DNA of 64,000 bases from Lanius collurio (Eukaryota > Chordata > Aves > Passeriformes > Laniidae), in the NCBI GenBank assembly GCA_020086605.1, contig JACBWW010000015.1:15131081-15195080 (forward strand). The letters are read 5' to 3'. The position numbers and the translations under genes are program-made. The notes beneath the pieces were generated by a model. That model was not told the DNA's origin. It searched no databases and saw only the letters and a program-made list of their open reading frames with translations. Within the stretch, counting starts at the first letter, position 1. Each line of letters opens with the position of its first letter. Positions 40,936 to 55,000 of this stretch are shown piece by piece.

Positions 40936-43900
40936 ATATCCTACAGAAATGAGAACCAACTTGTAGAATCAGTCTAGCTGAATTCACCCCCCAGCTTTCA
41001 GTATTTGGCCTTACTAACCACACAAAGAAGGGGCAATTGCTTTCCCTCTTGCTGTTCACATGCAAGAAATCATCTATCTCCCTCACAATTCTTTTTTCAT
41101 TGCAGAAAATGAACATCTCCACAGGACCAGGTTCCTCAGTACATGTTTATTTTTCAGTCTGAGCCTAAAAATAAATAAAAAAAAAGCCATCATATGGAGC
41201 TGTGCAATGAGCCACAGCACCGAGCCAATACCCCAAGGACCACAGAGACTTTCCTGTTCTGTGCTAGAGGAAGTTCAGGGAAATCAATGGGAGGTGGAGG
41301 AGATGGAAGAGAAACACTTTATACAAAAGCAAAGCAGGTGTGTGGCACTCTGATTTGGACAGAAAAAGAGTACTTCTAATCTGTAAAGAAAGAAGTTTTA
41401 AAGTAATAGTGAAAGGAGGGAGGGTCTGAAACAAGTAAATCAGCCCTATAATAGCCACTGAAACAAAAATCAGACATAATTGCTAAATAAATCAAACCAG
41501 CTAAAGAAAGATTTTATTATTATCAAAAACTTTTGCAACTACCTGGATATCGTTAAAAGTGACTTGGTTGTCACGTGGCCAGACCAAACAAAACTGAACA
41601 GCACAGGTTTGCAGGGTGCTCTGCAGCTTCTGCCCCTGCTACAGCTTTGCAGTGAGTTGAAATGCATGACCCAGCCTCCGGCCACATCAAGGGAGGAAGA
41701 GGAGGCAATGCAGCCTACAACCCCTGCCTGACCTCACCTGACTATTTCTGTCACAGCACTTACTCTTGTTCCTACCCCTGCGAGCTTCCATACAATAAAA
41801 ATGTGTGTTTAGCACAGAGCAGTACAGGCAGTTTCTGCAGGTCAGAGCTAGCCGGTGTCACAGCCGTACTCGACACACACACAAACCTCTGAGGTGCCCA
41901 GTCTGGGCAATCCCAAGCAGTGCCCCAGGAATCAGTCCAGAGCTAAAAGATTTTGCAGATCTGCTGTACAAGCCTTTAATAGAAAGGCTGACTGGTTTTG
42001 TTCATGTGCTTGTGAGGGCTTCTTACTACACGAGAGGGACCAGACTTTCCTGATATAGCCTCTGGTAATTACAGTAACCTCCTTTAACTTAAAACAAACT
42101 TACATGAGCTGCAAAAAAAAAAATCGAAATTGTCCCTTTGGCATATAAGAACAGGATCAATCCCTAACTTAAGTGTGAGAAGGGCAGCATTTTCCATTCT
42201 GACCAAGCTCTTTTGGCAGGGAGAGAGTCCCTTTTCTGAGCTCCATGGCCATGAGTACCTTACAGGAACTTTGCCCATGCTTTAACAGATAAACTGCAAG
42301 TTTAAGAGCTGCATGACTGCTGCAAGCTGCTGAACGCACACAGGGAAGCCAGAAGCCACACTACTGCAACTTACCTATGCTTCAGAGAAAAGCAGCAGAA
42401 ATACAAAAGCACTTTCTCCTGCTCAACAGTTGGTTCTTCACACCAGGAGGCATTGTTTCAAAAACCTACTTGGCCAGAGCATATTTTAGTCATCTTGTTT
42501 CTATTCATCCCTCAATATTCCATATGAAGGAAGAGGGGCATTTTTCTTTCCTTCTTTGTGCATGAAGGCCAACCAGGCTGCAAGGATAATGGCCACCATG
42601 CAAACCCACACCAAGTAAGTGCCTCGCCAGACAAAGCTCTTCAGAGGACACCCTTGACTGTAGTGCTCCTCTCCCTTCCCATGAAACCCTCTACTCACAA
42701 GATGAGCCAGCACACACTGTTTAGCAGGGGATCAAGGTCTGATCTTGTGGGGACTTATGCAGCTGCAATGCTTCTTCATTTGAGATGACAGGCATGAAGC
42801 AGGTCTACCTTTAGGCCTGATCTGTTTCCAGGCTGGAGAGTCAGTCTTCTTCCCATAAAACTCTGCTTTCATTTCCCAAGTTAGATCACATTTTCCTATG
42901 GTGTTCAGCAAAAATGAGGTGAACAAGAGACTAAACAAGGGCAGCTGGACCTCTCTGCAGCATGGAATGTCTTAAAGATTCAATACACAAAAATTAACAT
43001 GGCACACAGCTGTAACAGAAGTTTAGACTACAATATCTACAAAGGATCTACCAAAAGCAAGTTCATTTGGCTATACACATCTTATCCCAATTGTCTTGGT
43101 AGAGGCTTTTTGTAGAGTTTTGTTTGTTTGTTTTAAATGTGGAAATCTGTTTTCAAAACCTACCGGCCTGAGCCTTTGTGATACGAAGATAATTTCTCCC
43201 AAGAACTCCCATACAATGCCAGAGACTAAACACTTGCTTTCTTTAACAGCAACTGTGCCTGGGTGGAGTCTCCTACTTCTAGCAGTTGTGGTTCTACGAA
43301 AAGTATTTAAGTTCCATTAAGATTCATAATAAAAATCAAGTGGAGAAGCAGCAACACCAAAAGAGTACCAACGTATCTTCAGTTGGAACTGCACCACCAT
43401 TGAAAAGTGACTACACTCCACAGGATACTGTTCACAGCAATAATAAAACACCATGCATCAAAAAGCTTGCTTCAGAACATGGTTTGTATCTACACACTGT
43501 GGTGTTGCAAAGTGTGACACATCCTGACATTTTTGCTCCTTTCCTTGATGGGAGACTGCGCAGACCGATACAGGGACCTTGAATGTTTTCCCTAGAAGAA
43601 CATCCTGAGATAATAAACTCATATGAGAATGCCTCAAAACACATGACAATGCCTGTCTCTGATGTCAGGTAAAGCTCCCTCCTTTTACAAATTCAAATCC
43701 TGAAGTGAGAGTTATTTTAAATACTTATGTTAGGTAGATTTTGTAAAAAAATTAAGCAAAGAGAGTGTAACTGTAGCATGGCTGACTGCAGAGCAGATAT
43801 AGTAGATAGAGAAATAACTCTGGGAAGACCTTTTTCAGTGCTTATAAAACACTGCCAATATATTAGTGAAAAACAAAAAACAGTTGAACTAATCTCATGA

Positions 43901-44674
43901 TTTTATGATGTCCCATGAAAACAAAGAAGACTAAGAAGAGATTTCTGGAAATTTGAAAAGCAACCGCCTAATTCACTTTTAAATAAAAAGTAGAAGTTAA
44001 TTAAGGGAAAAAATTGAGTCAGTAACCTTTAATTTGGCATTCGTAAGTGTACTTCCACGTGCTCTTTGCAAACTGAGCTTATAAATATAGAAAGGTTTCC
44101 CTAAATAATGAAAAGATACAACTGCAGCTTACATATGGGATAGTTAGCTTTTGATTTACTCATCCATACATACAAAATCAGAAGTATTCTGAACTTCTCA
44201 GCCCTGTTTTTCTACTGATATTCTTTTTAAGGGCATTGGGATATACCAGAACTGTTCTTTATACCACAGGAAAGATATCAGGAGATATTCAAAAAGTAAA
44301 AAACAAAACAAAACCATCCTTTAAGGACTGGACATTAGTATCTTTATGGTGCCCCATGGCACCAAAATATTACTCTGCCAGCATAAATGGCACTGGTTAT
44401 TCCGATGCCCACACCAGCAAGTGGATTAAGTTTTGTTCTCAGCTTTAAACCAATTGATTAAAAGAAAAGTTATAGATGAACCGTAACAGAATTAGATCTT
44501 GGGCTGAATTGAAAATAAAATCAGATATGTAGCTTTCACATCCCTGTTCTAACCTGTGCCTATACACATGCAACTTGTCTGAGTAAGGCTGCCATTTTTA
44601 CAACCTTTCAACCACACAGGATATGTGGAATGACAGACTTTCATTTACTGTCTTTTACATATACATATAGGCAC

Positions 44675-44696
44675 ATATATATATATATATATATAT
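44675..44696. repeat. (AT)11 microsatellite
   Basis: Eleven uninterrupted AT dinucleotides, preceded by related atacatatag sequence. Confidence 0.97.
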
Positions 44697-45130
44697 TTTC
44701 AAGGTTGGCTGAATTTTATCTAAACACTGCCACCATCTTTCTAACAACCCAACTGGAGTGTCCATAACAATTATTCAGTCTGTTTCATCTGGTGACTAAA
44801 ACTCTGGAATAACACACTTCTGAGACTTGCTCTGTTGGAGGGCTCAGTCATGCAGCATTTCTGACTTAGGATGCTTTCTTACCTCACACAGTGCTCATGG
44901 CTTTCAGGAACTGAAAGGAATACCCAGCATGGTGCAGAGATCAACCTTTCAGGACTGTACCAAAGCTCTGTCATAGTACAGCCATTGCAGATGTCCTAAA
45001 CCAAAGACCAAAATCCACATCCTGCTCACATGATGCAGTCAGGTCAAGCAGACACACTGGAGGGTATCAATGTATCTAAATTCCATCACTTATTTCAAGT
45101 ATTACATTAGGACACCAGGTTCTTTCAGCT

Positions 45131-45470
45131 ACAGAATCACAAGAATGGGTCAGGTTGGAAGGGACCACAGAGGGCTCATCTGGTCCAATCTCCCTGCTCA
45201 AGCAGGGTCATCCTAAAGCACATGGCACAGGATTGTGTTCAGAGGGTTCTTCAGTGAGGGAGGCTCCACCACCTCTCTGGGCAACCTGCTACCCACACAG
45301 TGACCCAGGGTCACTCACACAATAACCAAGTTCTGCCTCATGTTCAAGTAAAGCTTCCAGTACCTCAGGTTCTGCCCACTGCCTCTTGTTCTTTTGCCTG
45401 GCACCACTGAGCAGAGCCTGGCTCCATCCTCTTGGCACCCTCCCTTCACCGGCAGACATTGTTTCAGTTG
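45131..45470 (-). mobile_element. CR1 LINE, 5'-truncated 3' end
   Basis: On the plus strand the segment starts with acagaatcacaagaatggg, the reverse complement of the CR1 terminal octamer-repeat region. It continues through ggttggaagggacc, ctgctcaagcagggtca, ccacctctctgggcaacctg, ttctgcctcatgttcaag, ctgcctcttgttc and ccatcctcttggcaccc. This is the well-known bird CR1 3' region in reverse orientation. It ends near caccggcagacattg, after which similarity is lost. A short internal deletion is apparent before the ggctccaccacc segment. It is noncoding remnant sequence in intron 2, in the same orientation as EPHA5. Confidence 0.87.
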
Positions 45471-46018
45471 TCGCTTCCAGATGCCGAACAGTTCTTCATT
45501 CGGGTAATGGTAAGGGACAGAAGCTCTTCAAGGTGTTGAGAACTCAGCTCCTGTTTCAGTGCTATCAGGTCCCAGAACTTTATCATGAATCTGAGACATA
45601 TTTGTGAACAGCCTTGTTCATTTAAAGCTAACAGCCATGTTCCAGACCTTGCTCTTCAGAAGCTAACTTCCAAAACATTGTGTTCCACATTTACCACAAA
45701 GGCTCAAGAAAAAAACCCAAAAATTTATAATTTAAGAGAAATTTAATAACCTCATGGATTTTCTTGGTGAAGGGGGAGGAGTGAGGAGGCTGACTCATGA
45801 TTATTTTTTAATACTTGTGGCTGGCTCTGCTGCATAAATAAATCAATCCCCTAGCCACACAGCTCAATTTCTTCAGTCACAGCTTGTTGTTTTATTTATT
45901 TTTTTCCCTTCATTGCCAAGAAATCCCTCTAGAGAGTTTTTAAACCCAGTAGTCTACTTTCCGAATGGAAACGATTAGTATAATCTGGGAGAGAGAAAGC
46001 AAACAATAACAGACTTAC

Positions 46019-46083
46019 CCCATTTTTTGGGTAGGCTATCCATCCCAGATCCCCCATTACTGTACGTGAGTCCAGTAAATTCA
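46019..46083 (-). CDS. EPHA5: EPHA5 exon 2
   Basis: This short coding exon of 65 bp is too small to show as a long open frame. It is preceded on the minus strand by a T-rich tract ending in ttttcag and followed by the strong donor gtaagt. With the last base of exon 1 it completes a Val codon and then reads [21 protein letters not shown], the N-terminal beta strand region of the Eph ligand-binding domain. The DLGW motif is shared by Eph receptors, and the sequence matches EPHA5 specifically. The exon ends on a codon boundary, matching the phase-0 start of exon 3 at 17261, so the splice joins G to WEEIG. Confidence 0.96.
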
Positions 46084-49000
46084 CTGAAAATAAAAGAAAA
46101 AAAAACTGTTAAAGAAGATGGTCAGATTACAACCTTCAGTAGATATTTCAAGGTATGGGTGGCTCTGGTAAATGGACTGTTTATAATTAACCAAGGAAGT
46201 TGGATTTCTGTAAAGCAGAATAACAATGCAGTAACTCCTCTAACAATGAGGTCATACAATGAAAACAATTCTATGTATGCATTAGCTTATTCCTTTGAGA
46301 TATGCCACAGAAACCAAGATGCAAATGCACTGAACTTCTGTAAAATCCAGATCCTACACATTCTTAGGACCTGATCTTTTGGGTGGAACAAGTACATCAT
46401 GCACACTGTGTGTTTATTTTTATAAATAAGACATACAGTATATAGGTATAAAAATACACACACAAACATCTATGCATGTTTATACACATATTTCTTCTAA
46501 GGTAGCATGTATTTTGGGCATATCCAGGTCCTCAGGACAAGAACAAAACAAGAACTTAATTTTTGGAGTATTAGATGTGCAAGTATTATTCTCATCAGGA
46601 ATCTGTTATTTTCTTCCTCTTCCACATTTTTCTCCAAAAGTCTTTGACATCTTCATTATAAGCTATGCAAGGGATCTTTTTTCTTCTACACACAAAAATT
46701 ACTGGGTGGTTAAGTCACACAAGAAACCAACAGTTTAATTTAAACAACAAGCAAACTATTCCCAAGCTTGTAACATTTCTTTCCTCTCTTGCTACCTGAA
46801 ATACTCGGTAAAAAGTGAGAAGTGACTACATCTACACAAACTTAACTCAGCTACGAAAAACTGTAGCAGCTTCTGGTGCTGAGCTTTCACCTCCTGTACC
46901 CAGGGCTTTAACTCTCCAAGTCAGAAGCTTGTCTCTGAATCATCAGTTTGTCATCCAAAATCTCAACCTAGGAGCAACTTCCATCTACCTTAATAGCACA
47001 CTTCATCAGATCACAACACTCACTTCTCTCAGTATATTTGTCTGCCTAATACCTCACTTTTTGAACTCATGTCCTTCCTGAAAAGGAAGTGACTTCCCTG
47101 CGTCTTCAATTCCTGACCCTTTAAAAATCCCACTGGAAGTTTTGGCAATTGGACTTTCAAGACTTTCTAGCACATGATGATCTAGACCAAGAACAAGCTT
47201 GAAAAGGGTGAGGAGGCTCTGCGCTCTTTCCTTTAGAAGAGAAACAAACAGGTTGCATGGATAAGTAGGAGGAAGGCAGGTATCATAATTAACCCTCAGG
47301 GTTACACCATTTACAGAGGCATAATAAGAAAATCCACTACACAGAAAAGCACACTCCTTTAAAGTATTAAGGAATATTTAAAAACAGATGAAGACTAAAC
47401 AACTGATTTAGTTTGGAAAAAAACAAAGTTCTCTAAATCAATTTGGTCTTTATCATTCTACTGCACTGAAGGCTGACTACTGTAGTCCCCTGTACACCAA
47501 ACCGTGCCAAACCACAAAAAATACAACACAGAGTTCTCAGATCTGGAAAAAATTATCTTGAAAGTGATTTGTGTATCCATATATTTTCCCAATGTATGCA
47601 AGTATTAATGCAGGACACTATCACAAGGCATACATGTTCTGCCTGGTAAAGTATATTTTTGTGATGTTGAGCAAAACACATTCAGTGGCTCAGGGTTTTC
47701 ATTTCTGGATTGCTTTCTCCTGCCAAAAGAGGAAACAGTTGGAAGCTGTCAGTGCTTCCAAACTACAGGACACAGGGTGGAAGCAATACTCTGAGATTAC
47801 ATTAAACTATATTCACAGTAAGTAAACATACAATTAGGTGGCTTTTCACCCCAGAGTCCATGCAAAATAAAAGTATTGCTATCACCTGCCACTAGATTTG
47901 TCACCCAGTTATGCCCAGTCTTTCCCCTTACGAAGTCTTCAGGTAAAATGGTCATAATTTCTCCTGCTCCAGCAAGATCCAAGCACTGTCATCCAAAGGC
48001 TCCTGAACTACACTGCATTTTCTTGGGATTAAAAGAATGACCCTAAAATATTCTTCAGACTAAGACACAAATAGATAACACGTCCCATATTGTAACTGTA
48101 CATTATTTCAAGAAGCAAGAGATAGAAGTTGCTAAAATGGCAGGTTTACTCAAATACCTTCTATTGCAATCACTGTAATTAAACTGTGCAGAACAGTATA
48201 TTCCTGTCGTTAAGTTGCAATGGATGCAAAACAAGTATTGATCTACATTGTAGAACTTAATTAAAACTTGTCCTGGAGATGCTACTAATGAATGCAATTA
48301 GATGCTGTGTTTGATGTCACAAGCTTCTTCATGACATACTAATTAAGGAAAAAGCAGAAAAAGTGCTTTATTCAAACATCAGATCATAAAAAGAACATGA
48401 TACAACTAAATACAGTATTATCTTTCTATCAATGACAGTTTTAAAATTGCTATTATTAACTTCAAATTCAAAATAATCTTCTGCATATGAAAAGATAATA
48501 CAGCCCATTCAACTCTAAGTCAAGTCAGTGGGAATTTTCCAACTAGTAAGTCAGCTAGCAGAGATGAATACTAGAAAAGACTCAATTCCTCTCGTATCCT
48601 CCCGCATTCTGCACAGAGCAAAATAAATAGGATGGAATACACCTTTTGCCAGGTACCATGCAGTAACTCAAAACTCATGTGCCAGGAAGGCAAGAGTGAC
48701 AAGTGACTTGAAACTGTCCCCTGTGGTAGAGGCCAGAGGAGCTCCTAGCACACCCGGGACAGCTCCGAGGGGTCTGTAAGGCACAGCAGACACAGACTGC
48801 CCCACCAGCATCTGCTCAGGGCTGCTTTCACAGTGTAACATCTGAAACACTGCACTGCATCAATCTGCTCTGATGAATATATTTAGCCACTAACCTAAAC
48901 CACCTCCAAGGACAAAGATGTTTAGCTTTGTGAAGCCCCAGAATTCTGGTATGTAAACACAAATTCTCACTTGCTCCATCTAGATACAAGGTGTCTGCAT

Positions 49001-52000
49001 CCTCCCCATCAGCACCCTCCCCAGTCACTTTCAGCGTGTCTGCCCTTTGCTTGCATCATTTCCAGGTTACCACCCCACCCCAATGTGGCCTCGAAACAGG
49101 GCCCCAGCATCCCACACTCCAATCTGGCTCCTCCAACAGCCCAGCTGCAGGAGTTCTTTGGGATGCTCTCTCAGGCAGCCTTCTGGTCCTGCACTGCCAG
49201 AGAGGTCACTGGAACAGTCCCACCACACGAGCCCAGACAGGCTCAGCACCACCTCTCTTTCCACCACCCTCCAGCCTGGCAGGAACATTATTTTTTCTGA
49301 AATGGTTTTTATCAAAAAAATGCTAATTGACCAGGCTGGGGAAGAACCAGTGGGCAAGCAGCAGGTAAAACAGATGCCTGGAACAGAGGAAAATGTTTTA
49401 GCAGAGACCTTCATAGAAAGGCTGCCACAAATGCTTCCAAATTCACGATGTAGCTGCTTGAAAAGAGATGAAGATTTTTTGCACCTGAATAAAAAAATCT
49501 GAAACTGTGTTTCATTTAACCCACAGCAAGACACAGAAAGAGACCAGGAGTTGTCTTCAGAGCACAGAACCAGTTCTTCCCTATTCAACCTGTGATGACT
49601 GTGAGCATATATTTGGCTGTGGCTGTTTAATAACTAAGTAACCTGAACACTCAGGACACCAAAAGAGGTAATTCAGGAACACCTCCAGCTATGTGTGCAA
49701 GGCTTCCATACTTCAAAAGGTCTAGTGCCAGCTCCTGTGTGGCTGGTGACTCCTGGACTCACCCCAACACTGCCTACTGCACGGGCATAAGCCAGAGCTG
49801 TACTCAGGAGCACTTGGGATACTGCAGAGCCAACCCAGCTGAAAAAAAAAAATCTCTTCAGAAATTACTAGCAACTCTGCCTGGCCCATAATCTTAAAAG
49901 GCTCCAAAATAACAGAACTCATTTATTCCCACTTCCTTTCTCCTCAACACCAGCTAGCTTTATCTCAACAAACAAGCAAGAAACCTCAGACTCCATAAGC
50001 ACACACTTAGCACCTGTATCTTTGCCAGCAAACTTGGAAGATAATATATAATATTTTTTGCTCATCTCCACCATCAGTGCATCCATCCCACAAGCCCTAA
50101 TTATTTCTAATGCTCAGTCAAGGGGAACACAAAACCACACAGATCTATATCATCATTAACTTCCATGCCTTCAGGGTAGGATAAATGATGATTAAGTCTA
50201 AAGTCATACCACAGCTTTATTTTTTTTTTTTTTTTTTTTTAATACAGAATAATAGCCTGGGGAGTTTGCATACACTCTTGTTCTTAGACAGGCTGGTTAC
50301 TACAGGTGAGCAATCAAGTTAAGAATAAAAACAGACATGATCTAAACCTTTGCCCTGAACTCTAGCTGGTGAATTAATAGTGGTTTCTCACTTGGGAATC
50401 TCTATGAGAGAGCCTGGATTTAGCTTTTTACTCAAATGTCCTTGTCACATTCATATAACTGGCATTTAGCAGCAGCACCATGGCTACACAGGGACTGTGG
50501 CTGGGGAGGAAGCACATGAAACACCAGGGCTGATGACATTCAACGCTGACCTAAACCAACGTTCTACAGCACAGCAGAGCTCCCCACCTGGCACAGCCAC
50601 CCAAAACGTGTGGCAGCAGCAGCTTGCCCAGGAGAAAGCACGACAGGCCTGCCATGATGGTTCAGTGCCTGAAGTAGAAGCCACCGATTCATGGATTGTT
50701 CTGATCACACCACCGAAGTGAGATGGCTCCTCTGGCTCTGGACTGAGCAGGATCATCTGGAGCATCTTTTTTCTTCACTCAAATTTCAAATGGGAAAAAA
50801 ACTTGAGTCAAACCTAAAAATACTCCACCAACAGTCTAGAGCACTGAGTACTTCTAAACTTACCAGCTACACATCCTCCTGCCATTTCAGCATCTAAAGA
50901 TCTTCCAAAAAATCCTTCATTGCTTACACCAGGGCAAAGTCTCTGTAGGCATACAAAAGCAGAACTCTTCAGAGTTGCCATGGTCTTTTAGCTGATTTCC
51001 AATAAATCATACAGCAATGCTGCTCTTCAGCAGCACCATTTGCAAGCTGAGGCTTACCACAGGGGCATTCTCTACCAAAGTATACCCTAAGAGCTCTAGA
51101 ACAGAAAAATGGTGAGGATAGCAAAAGTTAATGGAATTTGTATCATGAAGCTGTAAAGCTATAAGAATCTTTTTTTTATCTCACTGAAATATACCTAAAT
51201 GAGGAGGGACAGAAAATCCTTTTTGACCCTACAAAACCAGCTTCCATCACAAAACAAACAGATGTACAGAAACCTTCCTTATAGACTGCATAAATATTTC
51301 AAAACATCACATGATTTCTAAAGTAGCATATTTCTAAACAACAACAGGACATGATGTAGCTCCAACCTTTTCGTGGGTGGTCAAGGTAGCCCCAGCTCTG
51401 ACCCAACACTCACACCTTGTGGGAACAACTGCATTGAAAGAACTTGTGAGAAACCTCTCACAGGAACGCTCACACACTGACAATTAAGCCCGAGGTGAAA
51501 CACTCTGCTGCACAGAGGTCAAGGTGCAGGACAAGATGTGACTGCAGTGCTTTGCACTTCATCAGAAGGTCTCCTGAATAGCATCACAGACTTTCACCAA
51601 CCTTCACACACCTTTACTCTCCTCTTTCCCTCTACTCAAAGGAGGGGCCATAGCTGCCAACACATGATCATTAACGGAGCTGGTTTCTCCTTGCAATGCC
51701 TATATCCCCATCCTTCCTCCAGCACTTCCAGGGGTCATAGCAATACCAAGACACATGGACTGCAGAGGAATCTTCATTATCAGTCCAAGTTTTCCTGCTT
51801 CATAAATCTTCAGTGGTTTTATTGCAGTATTGTTGCCATTCATTTTCCAACTGTTTTCCCGGATGTGCCAAGTGTTTCTCTAAAAAGTATATATCCAAGG
51901 TACTCCAACAAGTGACAGTCAAAAAACAACTCAAGAAAGCAAAAACAAATGAAAAATGAAAAAAAAAAAACTCTTTAAAGAAATCAAGGTCATCAGGGAG

Positions 52001-55000
52001 CGGATGCCTTGATTTAATTAGCTACACTGAGCAGGAACAAAACACACAGAGGCAAGAACCTCTGAAATATTTCCATCAGTGGAAACAAGCTACATCAGAG
52101 TGCAAGCTGTAGCAGAACCTATTATTTATAGCCCACTGGAGGAAGAAAGTATACACTCCTTAATGAACCTGCAAACTAATATTAACTGCAGATTTATATT
52201 TTATTATGTTGGCTTCATTCTGATCCAAGTTATCATGATTCCCTTTTACAGCAAGAGCCAAAATGCTTGAATCTGCATCACAGATTCATGGTTTTTTTTA
52301 AGGCCAGATGGACAACTGTACTCATAACATCAACTACAGAATTTTATCCAGTAATTTCTGCATTACATGTGTAATTTGCTTGAACACACTGTTTACAAGG
52401 GAGTGATACCGCCCTTTGAAAAAGTTCTTCAGGTTTGGCTGCACTTTTCCTCACAGGCACAGAATCAGCTGCAGCACCAGGGAGGGAGACCCAAAACCCC
52501 CTTCGATAACCAGACTCACTAAAGCAATCAGAAAACTGCCAATTTTTTCCTTACAAAGATTTCCAGTCAAAACAAGAGGTAGTCATCTGTTCCTCCCACC
52601 ATACATCACTTAAAGGCAGAAGTGACTGGATTAGCTTGACACCGAAGTGCCTGGAAACATAAGAACTCCAGTATGGTTTGCTTTTCTTTAATAGTAAACA
52701 CTCCTATTCACACCAAAATCACCATTTAACTGAAGAGGGTTTATTCACTGTGAAGAAAGCCAGGAAAATGCTTCCATTCTCACTCAAAATTCACTGGAAA
52801 CAACACTGTACCAACACAACAGCAGATTTCTGAGCTGGCTGCAGCACCCATTTTTTGGGTAACCATCTGGGTAAGTATCACTTTACCACTAAGAAAGAAA
52901 AAGAAGCTTCCACTGAATGCAACACACAACCAGCACCTGCAACCTGACAACAAGCCTGCATGGAGACACAAAATACCAGTGCTGTCCTGCAGATCAGGGC
53001 CTCCAACCACTGTCAAAGCATCTGCAAGCCACTGAAGGAGGCAGTTGCTCCAAGACCTTGCTTAAAGTGAGCACCTTATTAAGCACAAAGTCAAGCCCAA
53101 TGTTAGCATCCCAACAGTTTCTCAGTGCAATCAAAACACTTGCTAGCAGGGCTGAGATGAAATCTCACCTTCTTCCCTAAATTAACAACTCAAAACAATA
53201 CAATCTTTATGGTCTCTGTTCCTAAAAGGTGTCCTAAAAGACACGGAGATGAAATTCTGTTATGCATATAACCAAACTGAAGAAACTTGGCACAGATACA
53301 TCCAGATCTGTCAAGGCTGTCAGCTTTCACTACTAGTGGACTTGCAAGACCTCACTGTCCACCACCAATAAAGCTTTCCTGTTGACAATAATGACTACTC
53401 GGCTGCCACTGAATTCATTCAAGTAGAAAATAAAAGGAACTGACATAATGCTTAGCAAGCATTTGGGAGAAAAAAATGTTTAAAATGATCTATTGGCTTT
53501 TCAGGGGGGTTGGCAGTTTATCCCTTCTATTTCTGTTGAGGGAAGAGGGTGGAGGTTGCTAGTGAGAACAGCACATTGTCAACACATTTTAGTAAGAAAC
53601 TGCTTGTGAGTATTAGTAAAGCAAAGATGGATAAGTCAAAATGACTGGGTTTTTTTTAGAAATTATCCTACAAAAGCAAGTATGCAGATAGTTTCCCCAA
53701 GTAGTTTCACTGTTTTGGGACATGCAAAACAGTTTAAGAAGTGATCCACAAGCCAACACAAAAGCATCAAGAAATGCTCATTACTGATGCTGAATAATCA
53801 ATTTCCTCTCGGGTGTTCCACTATCCTCTTTGGGAATTACAAAGTTCAGACTGGTTGTTCTGATCTCTTTCGAACATGAAGTGATCCAGGTTAGAGAACC
53901 TAGTACCTAACACCTTGGCAAAACACTTCAATACTGCCCTCTGCACCAAAATGACACAAAAGCCTGCAAGCCCAGGGTTCTATTCTCTCTCCTACAGGTT
54001 CAATGCCTGCTACACAACCACCTAAACCAAGGGGCTCCCAGCTTCTGCAGGGTACTGTTTGTTCTCCCTGCACACCCCCAAGGCACAGTTTACTGAACTG
54101 ATGTTCAGGAGCTTGCCAGCAGGAAGACAAGGGGCAGGAATCACCTTCTTCCTCAGGGATGCCAGATCAGCTCACAGGGGTATTCCCAGATCTGCTGTCA
54201 TAGTACATGCTGTATCACCTTCCCCAAGAGGCATCTCTCATCCTTCCAGCCAGTGGTCACCTGAGCAGCTCTACTTGGTCAGAGTCCTCCTCACATACCT
54301 GCTGCACAGCTCAAACACCAGAGAGGAGGGGGAGATAAGGAGGACGTTTTCCCACCCCCGGTGAAACAGCACGCACTGAATGTTCCCATGGCAATTATTC
54401 TGGCCCAAAGCCTCTTCAGCCTTCTTTGCAAAGCAGGAAGGCTGTGCTCATACACACAGCCCAGGGCAGCCTGCAGCTCCCAGAACCCTTGTCCACAGCA
54501 GGCAATTCGCTGCTGCACCTCGGCAAAGAGCCAGCCATCACCCACCACACCCAGCAGCAGCAGCCAGGTGCCGTGCATCACAGTGCTTCCATCTCCTCCT
54601 TACTGCCTGCTCCGGACCAGCTGCCTTGCAGGATAATTGCTTTCCACCTCCAAGAGAGGATAAGCGCATTAAACCTTTCGGGGAGGTTCAGATAATGCAC
54701 TGACCAAAGCTATAGCAAATACCAAAACTGAGACTGTAAGAGATATAATAGGTCAAAGAGACAACTAAAAGGGTAACCAATCCCTAGAGAGAACTAAGCT
54801 ACTGAAGGCCAGTGCTCAGGTTTTCCAATACAGCTGGCTGTGAAAGCAGCTGGGGCAGCAAATGCTTTCACCTGTCACCTCAATGTCCAGCTAGTCACAG
54901 AGAAGAGTGAGGGACAGGCACAACGTGAATACAGAGGACAATCCATCTCTCAATTCTGTCTGTGCCAAAAACCAGGCACATCTTAAGATTAAAATGTATT

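Larger units (their letters stand above)
17262..46018 (-). other. EPHA5 intron 2
   Basis: This 28.8-kb intron separates exon 2 from exon 3. It starts (minus strand) with gtaagt and ends with ctttttatacag. It carries most of the mobile and repeated DNA in the window: the LTR pair at 19.1-20.4 kb, the minisatellite with telomeric repeats at 27.0-27.3 kb, the two copies of a 105-bp segment at 35.6 and 38.0 kb, the solo LTR at 39.9-40.5 kb and a CR1 3' end at 45.1 kb. The remaining stretches are AT-rich and contain nothing I can assign. No open frame resembles a known protein. Confidence 0.9.

Noticed and set aside
49067..49588. 173-codon minus-strand open frame
   Set aside because: No recognisable domain. 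A comparably long plus-strand frame overlaps it, as expected for random open frames.
52845..52870. Second match to the end of exon 2 (ccattttttgggtaa on the plus strand)
   Set aside because: Only about 15 bases match. There is no DLGW-type coding sequence, donor or acceptor around it.
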